From an uncultured Lachnoanaerobaculum sp. (GTDB lineage Bacteria > Bacillota > Clostridia > Lachnospirales > Lachnospiraceae), in assembly GCF_938015485.1 (NCBI RefSeq), contig NZ_CALLVU010000154.1:1-52769 (forward strand): a stretch of 52,769 nt of DNA, in the 5' to 3' direction. Under the pieces are notes generated by a model. That model made no database searches, was not told the origin of the DNA, and was given only the letters and a program-made list of their open reading frames with translations. Below are positions 43,693 to 51,972 of this stretch, piece by piece (position 1 is the first letter of the stretch; every line of letters begins with the position of its first letter). A program made the translations under genes and the position numbers.

Positions 43693-43695
43693 AAC

Positions 43696-44976
43696 TTACC
43701 TACCCCTTTGTTCACAAATAAAAAATATAACAGCCGTTACAATAAAATAAAACCAAGTGGCCGGATTGGAAAACCATGTGGTAAAAAACGATAGTGCCAG
43801 ATATACAAACCACTGTGCATATATCATATAAAAAACGGCATGCCTTGTACTTCTTATCCACTTTTCAAAGAAAAAGCTTACCGCTCCGAGTATGGCAGAA
43901 AACACTCCCACACCGATTATACCGAAATCATAAAAAGCGTCATAAAACAATGTCACCGTCGTAAGTTCGGTCTTATTTACAAAGATCGGAAAATCCACAA
44001 GCTTAGGGTATATGAACTTGAGTCCTGAAAGCGCCCAAAGCGGGAAAAGCCCCTTAAGTCCGAAGCTGTGCTTAGGCAACTCCTTAATCAAGGTATCAAG
44101 ATTGTCATAATTGTTTGCAATATATATATATGGCTGAGTAATAAAAATAGGCAGATTGTATTTCATCTCAAATATGCCGTTAAGATACTCCACATTGTGG
44201 CTTCTTGCAACTGTTAAAAGCAGATATACCGGTACAATGATCAGTACAACCGCTATAAAATAAAGAGGTTTTATCTTATCTCTTTTTAGAATAAGCAATG
44301 TTACAAAGGCCATCAGTACCGCAAACATAAACTGAAACCTTGAAACACAGAGTATAGGTATCAGCATAGCAACAATATTTGCAAATACAAGGAATACCCA
44401 TTTTACAGCATTTAACTCCTTCTCCTCACTTAGATATATTATGCTGAGTGAAGGCACAAGAATACAACTCACCGTAAAATAATGTACCCCCGAGACATGA
44501 AAGTATGAATACGCATGAGGTACTCCCCTTAAGAAAAAAGGTATAAATCCAAGTTTTATAGCCTCTATGTTAAATGCAACTACTGAAATCATTGCAAGCA
44601 TCACTATACATATATACAGTCTGTTTTCATTGTTTTTTTCTATGACTCTTGCCTCCTTATTTTTATAAGGATTTCCAAGATATCTCTCCAGCCATTCAAA
44701 CATCATATAAAAGCATCCGAAAGCCAGACAAAGACAAATCCATGTCGTATTACTCCAAGGTTTTGCCAAATGTGACAGCTTTATTGCTGAAAGCCCCTCT
44801 CCTCCTACAAATGCCAATGAAAATATTCCTCGAAGGTTCACTAAAGACTTTGAATATCTGCATTCCTTTATATAAAGATATAGTGCCACTATAATCTGAA
44901 CAATCCCGGACAGGGCGTATAGCCCCGTCCGGGAAAGTAAATAAGCCAAAAGGCTGCCTATAAGATATATTAACAT
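43696..44976 (-). CDS. O-antigen/oligosaccharide repeat-unit polymerase-like membrane protein
   Basis: A 426-residue protein with about eleven to twelve hydrophobic spans and one longer external segment (ARSHNVEYLNGIFEMKYN to KTELTTVTLFYDAFYDFG). The motif-poor polytopic design, with conserved Arg in CVSRFQFMFA and an NNYDNLD segment, resembles Wzy-type polymerases of the O-antigen polymerase family. If correct, it joins repeat units of a surface polysaccharide at the outer membrane face. Its ATG overlaps the ptsI stop by seven bases, an odd partner. MATE follows by three bases, and rfb genes lie about 6 kb upstream on the same strand. Assignment is by overall pattern only. Confidence 0.68.
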   Translation of the reverse strand: MLIYLIGSLLAYLLSRTGLYALSGIVQIIVALYLYIKECRYSKSLVNLRGIFSLAFVGGEGLSAIKLSHLAKPWSNTTWICLCLAFGCFYMMFEWLERYLGNPYKNKEARVIEKNNENRLYICIVMLAMISVVAFNIEAIKLGFIPFFLRGVPHAYSYFHVSGVHYFTVSCILVPSLSIIYLSEEKELNAVKWVFLVFANIVAMLIPILCVSRFQFMFAVLMAFVTLLILKRDKIKPLYFIAVVLIIVPVYLLLTVARSHNVEYLNGIFEMKYNLPIFITQPYIYIANNYDNLDTLIKELPKHSFGLKGLFPLWALSGLKFIYPKLVDFPIFVNKTELTTVTLFYDAFYDFGIIGVGVFSAILGAVSFFFEKWIRSTRHAVFYMIYAQWFVYLALSFFTTWFSNPATWFYFIVTAVIFFICEQRGR

Positions 44977-46694
44977 CCAAGCTCCTCTGATATTTTTTTC
45001 AAATACTCTTTAATTTCACTCTCACATCCCATCTCAAGCACCTTATCAACCTTAGCTCTTAAGTCCTTACTGTCACAAAGTGAAACAATCTGTCTTGATT
45101 TTAATATACTTGAGGCGGACATGGAGAACTCATCAAGACCCCAAGCCAAAAGCACAGGTACCAGTAAAGGGTCGGCAGCAGCCTCTCCACACATGCCTAC
45201 CATAATCTTTGCTTTCTTGCCCTCTGTGATGACTCTGTTGATACTTCTCAGTACTGCAGGTGAGAATGCCGAATACAGATTGGCAACCTTTACATTACCT
45301 CTGTCTACAGACATTGTATACTGAATCAAATCATTTGTACCGATACTGAAGAAATCCACCTCTTTGGCAAAGAGATCCGCAAGCAATGAAGCCGCAGCGG
45401 TCTCAACCATTATACCTACTTCAATATCCTTATTGTATGCAATATTCTTCTCATCAAGTTCAGCCTTTATATTCTTTATAAGAGCTTTAGCCTCTCTTAT
45501 TTCATCCATTGATGTGATAAGCGGCAACATTATCTTTATATTTCCGAAAGCACTTGCACGAAGTAATGCGCGAAGTTGAGGTATATAGATATCATCCTTT
45601 CTGTCAAGACAAAGTCTTATGGCGCGGTATCCGAGGAAAGGGTTTTCGTCCTGTGCAATACCCATATAAGGGATTTCCTTGTCTCCACCTATATCAAGAG
45701 TTCTGATGATTACAGGTTTTCCTTCCATAGCTGTAGCTACCTGCTTATAGCTTTCAAACTGCTCCTCTTCAGTAGGCATACATTCTCTGTCCATAAATAA
45801 AAACTCGGTTCTGAAAAGTCCTATGCCCTCTCCGCCGTTTTCTATTACCTTTTTAACATCATCAGGGCTTCCGATATTTCCCACTATCTCCACCTGTTTA
45901 CCGTCTTTGGATACACTCGGAAGTGTCAAATATTTCTTCAGAAGTTTCTTGGCCTCATCATATTTTTTCTTCTTATCTGCATACTCACTCTTCTCGGATT
46001 CGCTAGGAAGTATAATAACCTCACCGCTCTCACCGTCAAGTACAATTTCACTGCCGTCTTCAATATCCTGCGGCAAATCAGACAATCCTACTACGGTAGG
46101 TATCTCAAGCGCCCTTGCAAGTATTGCGGAATGTGATGTCTTTCCGCCAAACTCAGTCACAATACCAAGTACATTTTCAGGGTTCAGTCCGGCAGTCATA
46201 GACGGTGTAAGGTCCTTGGCCACCAGAATACTTCCGTGCGGAAGTGTTGAAAGGTCGCTGCTTTCAAGCCCCATGATCTTCTTGATGAGCCTGTCCTTTA
46301 TATCTCTCATGTCTGCAGCTCTTTGTTGCATAAGCTCATCATCCATTGAAGCAAATACTGCCGCATACTGATTGCATACCTCTTCCACGGCATACTCGGC
46401 ACAGACCTTTTCATTCTTTATAAGATTTACCATTTCATCAATAAGCATAGGGTCAGACATAAGCATAATATGTCCAACCAAAATCTCAGCTTCCTTTGCT
46501 GAGGCGTTCTTCTCAAGTGACCTTGACATCTCCTCTGTCTCAGCCTTTGTGAGTTCCAAAATTTCCGTAAAACTCTTCACCTCAGACTCAATATCCGAAA
46601 TATTTCTTTTTACAACCTCAACACTCTGCTCTTTGACTACTTTTGCAATACCGATACCTATGCCCTCGGCTGCTCCTACACCATAAATCTTCAT
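44970..46694 (-). CDS. ptsI: PTS enzyme I (phosphoenolpyruvate-protein phosphotransferase)
   Basis: Transfers phosphate from phosphoenolpyruvate to HPr, starting all PTS sugar uptake. The 574-residue protein has the HPr-binding N-terminal domain, the phospho-histidine motif GGKTSHSAILARA (His188), and the PEP-binding barrel with GIGLFRTEFLFM, RTLDIGGDKE, FFSIGTNDLIQYT and GMCGEAAADP. It begins 13 bases after ptsH, the usual ptsHI order. Confidence 0.97.
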   Translation of the reverse strand: MKIYGVGAAEGIGIGIAKVVKEQSVEVVKRNISDIESEVKSFTEILELTKAETEEMSRSLEKNASAKEAEILVGHIMLMSDPMLIDEMVNLIKNEKVCAEYAVEEVCNQYAAVFASMDDELMQQRAADMRDIKDRLIKKIMGLESSDLSTLPHGSILVAKDLTPSMTAGLNPENVLGIVTEFGGKTSHSAILARALEIPTVVGLSDLPQDIEDGSEIVLDGESGEVIILPSESEKSEYADKKKKYDEAKKLLKKYLTLPSVSKDGKQVEIVGNIGSPDDVKKVIENGGEGIGLFRTEFLFMDRECMPTEEEQFESYKQVATAMEGKPVIIRTLDIGGDKEIPYMGIAQDENPFLGYRAIRLCLDRKDDIYIPQLRALLRASAFGNIKIMLPLITSMDEIREAKALIKNIKAELDEKNIAYNKDIEVGIMVETAAASLLADLFAKEVDFFSIGTNDLIQYTMSVDRGNVKVANLYSAFSPAVLRSINRVITEGKKAKIMVGMCGEAAADPLLVPVLLAWGLDEFSMSASSILKSRQIVSLCDSKDLRAKVDKVLEMGCESEIKEYLKKISEELGC

Positions 46695-46707
46695 CGTAAA
46701 CCTCTAC

Positions 46708-46977
46708 TTACTTTACTTCGCCAAAACCGGAATTTATCAAATTCCTTAATGCTTCCATTGCTTCCTTCTCATCTTTTCCCTCACATGTAATAGTGATTAC
46801 ATCACCACATTTTACACATGTGGCAAGTACACTAAGTACACTTTTAGCGTTTGCCGTAGCATCCTTGAATATAATATTTATTTTTGAATCATATTTCAAG
46901 GCCTCTTTACACAAACTGCCTGCCGGTCGCAAATGCAGACCGCTCGGATTTATCACCTTCAACTCTTCTGAAACCAT
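46708..46977 (-). CDS. ptsH: PTS phosphocarrier protein HPr
   Basis: An 89-residue phosphocarrier between enzyme I and the sugar-specific EII complexes. His15 lies in NPSGLHLRPAG and the regulatory Ser46 in ANAKSVLSVLA, so both the transfer site and the HPr kinase site used in Gram-positive catabolite repression are kept. It starts 12 bases after cdaR. It contrasts with the histidine-less paralogue at 20324-20557. Confidence 0.97.
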   Translation of the reverse strand: MVSEELKVINPSGLHLRPAGSLCKEALKYDSKINIIFKDATANAKSVLSVLATCVKCGDVITITCEGKDEKEAMEALRNLINSGFGEVK

Positions 46978-46989
46978 GCAAAACCTCCC

Positions 46990-48288
46990 CTAATTTTCAG
47001 CAGATGACGCAGTCTCCGTGCTGCTTTGTTCCGCTACTGTTGTTGTTTCATTTTTTTCACTTGTATGATTTCCTATAATCACATCAAACGGAGTGTATGA
47101 ATCCACACTCAGCCCTGTAGCAGGCTCAAACTTAAGACTTCCCGTATTACTTCCCGAATTCATCTCGCTTACATCAAGCGTAGCCTTAAGATCGGCATTT
47201 GTTACAGACTCAAGGTTTGCACTGAGTCCCGATACCACCACTGTAATCTTTTCAGGAACAATATTTGTCGCCACACCGGGCTTGGCTCCAACTATATTCA
47301 AATCGTTTACAGTCAAAGTAAGCGACTTTTTATCAAGCGCCTCCACCTTTAATGTTACATTCACTTTGGTATCTCCTACAGCTGTAACATTAGCCGGCAG
47401 AAAGTTCTTTATATCAACAGTTACGTTCACATCTCCTGTCGCACCCTCAACACTAAGTGCACTTGCCGGAACCGTTATAGAATCAAGTCCCTCAAGCACT
47501 TCAGGTTGACCTCTTACCTGTATAGACTTTGTAGCACTTTCGGCACCTGTGAACTTATAACCCTGTGCGGCAGTTCCGCCTACATCAAAATTCAGCGCAA
47601 GCGTCCTTCCGTTCAACATAACAAGACTGTATCCTACATTATCAAAACTCTTGCTGACTCTGCTGTCCGATATAACGAACGCATTGCCGTTGGCATCAAA
47701 ATACTTAAGCTCGGCTCTTCCGCTCTCATCACTGTCAAGACCCGTCACGTCTATCTCAACACCTATTTGACTGATCTGACCGATTACAGATACCGGACCC
47801 GTAACTACCACATTGGTCTTGTCAAGTTTTACCTCTCCTACAGAAAATCCGTCTGAAGGAGTACCTGTAATCTTTGTGGTAAGTGTGAACTCCTTCCTTT
47901 GAAGGTCCTCGATACTTACCCTGACAATACTCGGCTTTGAGGCCACCGCTCCGATTATCAGATCCTTATTATTGACTACCTCTACCGCAATCGGTACGGC
48001 ACCTGTTATATCATACATGTCTCCAAGGTCTATAGATGCATTAAAGTCGGAAGCCGCTATCCTGCTTTGGTCTCTGCTTCTAACCTCATAGCTTACCGTT
48101 ACCGAATTAGCTCCCATCAGTGAATATGTCTTACCGGCATCTGTGATAATATTTGCATTTACCACATTCAAAGGTACACTTATGTTCCTTGTCACTATCG
48201 GATTTGAAACATTTACCACAATAATCCATACCAAAAATGCTACAGCCAAAGAGCTAATTTTCAAAACAAGATTATTTGTCTTTATCAT
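46990..48288 (-). CDS. cdaR: CdaR family protein with YbbR repeats
   Basis: A 432-residue protein: one N-terminal membrane span (about 8-27) and an external part of roughly four YbbR repeats (for example FTLTTKITGTPSDGFSVGEVKLDKTNVVVTG split over repeats), ending in a Thr/Ser/Glu-rich tail. CdaR binds and modulates the diadenylate cyclase CdaA at the membrane. It overlaps cdaA by 17 bases. In most Firmicutes glmM follows, but here ptsH does. Confidence 0.93.
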   Translation of the reverse strand: MIKTNNLVLKISSLAVAFLVWIIVVNVSNPIVTRNISVPLNVVNANIITDAGKTYSLMGANSVTVSYEVRSRDQSRIAASDFNASIDLGDMYDITGAVPIAVEVVNNKDLIIGAVASKPSIVRVSIEDLQRKEFTLTTKITGTPSDGFSVGEVKLDKTNVVVTGPVSVIGQISQIGVEIDVTGLDSDESGRAELKYFDANGNAFVISDSRVSKSFDNVGYSLVMLNGRTLALNFDVGGTAAQGYKFTGAESATKSIQVRGQPEVLEGLDSITVPASALSVEGATGDVNVTVDIKNFLPANVTAVGDTKVNVTLKVEALDKKSLTLTVNDLNIVGAKPGVATNIVPEKITVVVSGLSANLESVTNADLKATLDVSEMNSGSNTGSLKFEPATGLSVDSYTPFDVIIGNHTSEKNETTTVAEQSSTETASSAEN

Positions 48289-49144
48289 TACCTCTTCCTT
48301 TCAACAGCTTCGACAATAAAGAGACCTTCTTATCTTCCTTACCGTCTTCCAATAAAACGGAAAGTTCTTTCTTCAGCTCCTCACCGTCATTTACCTTTAT
48401 CAAGTTACCGCCAATCGCTACAGATACCCTTCCTGTCTCCTCGGATACAACTATTGTAACGGAATCAGAAACCTCGCTGATACCTATAGCCGCTCTATGT
48501 CTGGTTCCAAGGTCCTTGCTTATCCTCATATTCTCTGAAAGCGGAAGGTAGCAGGTGGCTGAAACTATAGTATTACCGCGTATCAGCACCGCACCGTCGT
48601 GTAGCGGAGTGTTGTGCTCAAATATATTTATAAGAAGCTGACTTGAGACTATACCGTTTATCAATATACCTGTCTTTTCTATATAAGCCAGATTCTCATT
48701 TCTCTCAATCACTATCAATGCACCGGTCTTCGGTTTTGACATGGTAAAGGCCGCATTTATAAGTTCATCGACAGTGCGCTCACTCATACCGTCTTCACTT
48801 GACTTGCTGTCAAAGGCAAAGATATTCATTATATTCTTATTTCCAAGCTGCTCAAGAGCCTTTCTAAGCTCCGGAGCAAATATTATAATAAGTGCAGTAA
48901 CCGCAATGGTCGCAATCCTTCCCATTATCCACAGTATAACATCAAAATGTAATAAATATGACGCTATGGTAAAGCCTACTATAATCAGCAAACCTTTAAG
49001 CAAAGTCCATGCCCTTGTCTTAGTAATCCACGACATTATTTCATATACAATGTATGCAATAATAAGTATTTCAATTACATTTAAAAATTCAATATGTGGA
49101 AAATATGAGAGTCCATCACGCATCAAACTCGTGATAATGTTCAT
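48272..49144 (-). CDS. cdaA: Diadenylate cyclase CdaA
   Basis: Makes cyclic di-AMP from two ATP; c-di-AMP controls potassium and osmolyte uptake and cell-wall balance. The 290-residue protein has three membrane spans in the first 90 residues and a DAC domain with the catalytic DGA at 183-185 (LHDGAVLIRG) and RHR at 215-217 (GTRHRAAIG). Both motifs are intact, so it should be active. Its start overlaps the upstream membrane-protein stop as ATGA, and its end overlaps cdaR. Confidence 0.97.
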   Translation of the reverse strand: MNIITSLMRDGLSYFPHIEFLNVIEILIIAYIVYEIMSWITKTRAWTLLKGLLIIVGFTIASYLLHFDVILWIMGRIATIAVTALIIIFAPELRKALEQLGNKNIMNIFAFDSKSSEDGMSERTVDELINAAFTMSKPKTGALIVIERNENLAYIEKTGILINGIVSSQLLINIFEHNTPLHDGAVLIRGNTIVSATCYLPLSENMRISKDLGTRHRAAIGISEVSDSVTIVVSEETGRVSVAIGGNLIKVNDGEELKKELSVLLEDGKEDKKVSLLSKLLKGRGNDKDK

Positions 49145-50097
49145 TCACTACCCCCATTATTCTTGTTCTTCTTCTTTGTACTGAACGACTGTACCTTTTT
49201 GTCTGCGGCTGTAATAGTAATCTTCGGTACAGCTTTGACAAAATAATAATAATCATCATCCTCAAACTGAGCATACTCGGTTCTTGTATAATCCACGGAA
49301 AATACAAAGAAGTTGTAGATATAAGCAAAAATTACAGATACTACAAGTCCTATTATAAACTCCAAAAGAGGAAGCGATATATCAAAAATAAAATCTCCTG
49401 CAAAAATACTCACCAAAAGAGTGATGGTACCTGCAGCAATCGCAATCTGCCACGCATAATCTATATTTTGCTTATGTACCATATATACTATAAACGTAGC
49501 AAGTGCAAATGCAATCAAAAATAAAAGTAAAGTCTTATTGGAAAAAATACCGTTGATTGCCTGTGTATATCTCTGTGCGATATCCACAGATTGAGTATTA
49601 GTAAGCAGTCCGATATTTTGCTTTGCAAACAGGCAGGTAAAATAAATAAGTACTCCCGCCAAAATAGGTATAATACTTACCGCACTTCCCATAAGTCCCA
49701 CTACAAGCGGAATAACATACGGTATCTTGATTGCAAAAAATATGGGAACAAGAATCAAAAGCACACTGTCCTTCTTGCCGAAACTATAGTATAGGAAGAT
49801 TGTCAGTATAAATATGATTCCCACGATCAGTGCCAACTCAAACGATGCCGTAAACAAGTGTATCAAGAGAAACACCGCAACTATAACAACACCTGCCATA
49901 TACGGCAAAAAAGCACCTATTACCGACAACACTATCGGTATATGTATTACAGCAAGCTTTGTCTGATATCCCAGATTCATATTGATAAGCATCATAGCTG
50001 TAAACAATATTATATATTTAATTCCTTTATCTATTATCGAATAATATTTCGCATAAAAACTCTTTAAGATGTTTCTGAACACATATAGCTGTAGCAT
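49141..50097 (-). CDS. Polytopic membrane protein of unknown function, upstream of cdaA
   Basis: A 318-residue protein I do not recognise. It has about nine hydrophobic spans, several in close pairs, and a hydrophilic C-terminal tail of about 55 residues that is acidic then basic (QFEDDDYYYF, then STKKKNKNN). No signal peptide or catalytic motif is visible. The ATG at 50097 has GGAGG five bases upstream; the longer reading from 50148 would overlap the previous gene. It overlaps cdaA by four bases and follows another small membrane protein by one base, so all three are surely cotranslated. A role in c-di-AMP control or envelope assembly is only inferred from position. Confidence 0.78.
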   Translation of the reverse strand: MLQLYVFRNILKSFYAKYYSIIDKGIKYIILFTAMMLINMNLGYQTKLAVIHIPIVLSVIGAFLPYMAGVVIVAVFLLIHLFTASFELALIVGIIFILTIFLYYSFGKKDSVLLILVPIFFAIKIPYVIPLVVGLMGSAVSIIPILAGVLIYFTCLFAKQNIGLLTNTQSVDIAQRYTQAINGIFSNKTLLLFLIAFALATFIVYMVHKQNIDYAWQIAIAAGTITLLVSIFAGDFIFDISLPLLEFIIGLVVSVIFAYIYNFFVFSVDYTRTEYAQFEDDDYYYFVKAVPKITITAADKKVQSFSTKKKNKNNGGSE

Positions 50098-50098
50098 T

Positions 50099-50506
50099 CT
50101 AACCTCCGTTATTTGGCAACTTCTCTTTATTGTCAAACTTTTTTCCAAAATAATTCAATCTGTCATTATATATCTTCAAGTCTTTCTGTGCCTCGTCATA
50201 TTTTTTTGAAAAAAATCTATATGTAATCATCTCAAATGTCAGCAGTCCCAATATATATATCAAAATATATATAACCGAAAGCAATCCTATAGGATTAACA
50301 CTTGACATCAGACCCTCTAAATTATAAAGTACGGCCAAAACAACTATAAGAGCAAAACAGATAGTATAAACAAAAAAAGACCTAAGCATATGTTTACCCA
50401 CATAGTCTTCTCTGAAATAATTATCAATCTCAAACATCTGCTCGCCCTTTCGTTTTTTCAATAATGCTAATTCCGTCATCTGTCTTATTTTCTCTTCGTT
50501 TAGCAT
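50099..50506 (-). CDS. Small two-span membrane protein of unknown function
   Basis: A 135-residue protein I do not recognise. A charged cytoplasmic N-terminal part (about 1-40, EEKIRQMTELALLKKRKGE) is followed by two membrane spans (about 41-62 and 72-95) and a charged helical C-terminus with coiled-coil character (KKYDEAQKDLKIYNDRLNY). The ATG at 50506 follows GGGAG by five bases. It is the first gene behind the block promoter and precedes the nine-span protein and cdaA. Confidence 0.78.
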   Translation of the reverse strand: MLNEEKIRQMTELALLKKRKGEQMFEIDNYFREDYVGKHMLRSFFVYTICFALIVVLAVLYNLEGLMSSVNPIGLLSVIYILIYILGLLTFEMITYRFFSKKYDEAQKDLKIYNDRLNYFGKKFDNKEKLPNNGG

Positions 50507-50544
50507 ACCTTCTCCCACTAAAAACTAATTAAAATATTTTTATC

Positions 50545-50573
50545 ATTATATCATATCTATGTTTGCATAGCAA
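50545..50573 (-). promoter_or_regulatory. Promoter of the cdaA-ptsI block
   Basis: Minus-strand extended -10 TGATATAAT (TATAAT at 50545-50550) and -35 TTGCTA (50568-50573) with 17-base spacing, about 39 bases before the first start codon. No other good promoter or terminator was seen until the MATE gene ends, so this may drive eight genes. Confidence 0.78.
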
Positions 50574-50577
50574 ATAT

Positions 50578-50610
50578 AGTAAAAAACCGTGCACAAATGT
50601 ACACGGCTTT
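50578..50610 (-). terminator. Terminator of the rfb genes
   Basis: CCGTG (50587-50591) and CACGG (50602-50606), extended by AAAA/TTTT, with a TTTTTTAC tail on the minus strand, nine bases after rfbH. It separates rfbH from the next block. Confidence 0.82.
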
Positions 50611-50618
50611 TAAAAATA

Positions 50619-51959
50619 CTATTCTCTTACACCTTCAATAATCGTCTTCGCCATGAAATCAAGCATCTCATTGCTCATTCCCGGATAAAGTCCTACCCAG
50701 AAAGTATCATTCATTATTCTGTCTGTATTGGTAAGTTCACCTACCACTCTGTACCCTTTTCCTTCAGCTCTCATCTGATCAAAGCAAGGATGCTTTATAA
50801 GATTTCCGGCAAAAAGCATTCTGGTCTGAATACCGTTTGACTCCAGCTTGTTTACAAGCTTGGCCCTGTCAACTCCCTCTCTACAAGTAATTAAAAATCC
50901 AAACCAACTCGGGTCTGCATTCTTTGCAGGAACAGGCAAAATAATCTTATCTTCCACACATTTTAAGGCATCATAAAGTCTTTTATAGTTTTCTCTTCTT
51001 CTTTGTGCAAAGCTCTTGAATTTCTTCAGCTGTGCAACTCCCACAGCCGCCTGAAGGTCTGTAGGCTTTAAGTTGTATCCGAAATGTGAATACACATACT
51101 TATGATCATATCCTAAAGGAAGCTCACCGTATTGACGATCAAATCTGTGTCCGCACATATTATCCTGTCCTGAATGACATACGCTGTCTCTTCCCCAATC
51201 TCTCATAGACTTTATTATCTTATTTAAAAGCGGATTTGATGTATAAACTGCACCGCCCTCTCCCATCGTCATATGATGTGGAGGATAAAAACTTGATGTT
51301 CCTATATCTCCTACAGTTCCGGTAAATTTCTTCTCACCGTCTATAACATAAGTGCTTCCAAGCGCATCACAGTTGTCCTCTATAAGCCAAAGATTGTGCT
51401 TTTTACAAAACCTTAATACCGCCTCAAGGTCAAAAGGATTTCCGAGAGTATGTGCTACCATCACAGCCTTGGTCTTTGGTGAAAGCGCTTCCTCAAGCCC
51501 TGTTACATCAATATTATATTGCGGTATTGTAACATCCACAAATACAGGTATAGCACCATACTGTATAATAGGAGTTACAGTAGTAGGAAAACCGCAAGCT
51601 ACAGTGATTATTTCATCACCTCTTTTTACCTGCCTGTCACCTAAAAGCGGTGACGTCAAAGTCATAAATGCAAGCAAGTTTGCGCTTGAACCGGAGTTTA
51701 CAAGCGATACATACTTCACACCGAATTGCTTTGCAAAGTCACTCTCAAACTCATAAAAATACCTTCCGGCTGTAAGCCAAAACTCCAAAGAGGCATCTAC
51801 AAGATTTACCATCTCCTCAGAGTCATAAACTCTGGAAGCATAAGTTATCCTGTCCCCCTCCTTAAACTCCTTCTTTTTATTGTGAAAGGCATCGTGATAC
51901 TCCTTTACCAGTTCAAGTATCTCCCTGCGAGCCTCTTTTTGTGTCTTATTTTTTAACAT
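50619..51959 (-). CDS. rfbH: CDP-4-keto-6-deoxy-D-glucose-3-dehydrase RfbH (E1)
   Basis: PMP- and 2Fe-2S-dependent dehydrase that removes the C3 hydroxyl in CDP-3,6-dideoxyhexose synthesis. The 446-residue protein has the aminotransferase fold, but the usual PLP lysine is replaced by His in YPPHHMTMGEGG (about 226-235), the hallmark of this enzyme. Cys261 and Cys269 in VCHSGQDNMCG belong to the Fe-S site. It lies 13 bases after rfbG. The reductase (E3) and the final sugar-specific enzymes are not in view, so which dideoxyhexose is made is unknown. Confidence 0.95.
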   Translation of the reverse strand: MLKNKTQKEARREILELVKEYHDAFHNKKKEFKEGDRITYASRVYDSEEMVNLVDASLEFWLTAGRYFYEFESDFAKQFGVKYVSLVNSGSSANLLAFMTLTSPLLGDRQVKRGDEIITVACGFPTTVTPIIQYGAIPVFVDVTIPQYNIDVTGLEEALSPKTKAVMVAHTLGNPFDLEAVLRFCKKHNLWLIEDNCDALGSTYVIDGEKKFTGTVGDIGTSSFYPPHHMTMGEGGAVYTSNPLLNKIIKSMRDWGRDSVCHSGQDNMCGHRFDRQYGELPLGYDHKYVYSHFGYNLKPTDLQAAVGVAQLKKFKSFAQRRRENYKRLYDALKCVEDKIILPVPAKNADPSWFGFLITCREGVDRAKLVNKLESNGIQTRMLFAGNLIKHPCFDQMRAEGKGYRVVGELTNTDRIMNDTFWVGLYPGMSNEMLDFMAKTIIEGVRE

Positions 51960-51972
51960 CTCTCCTCCACTT

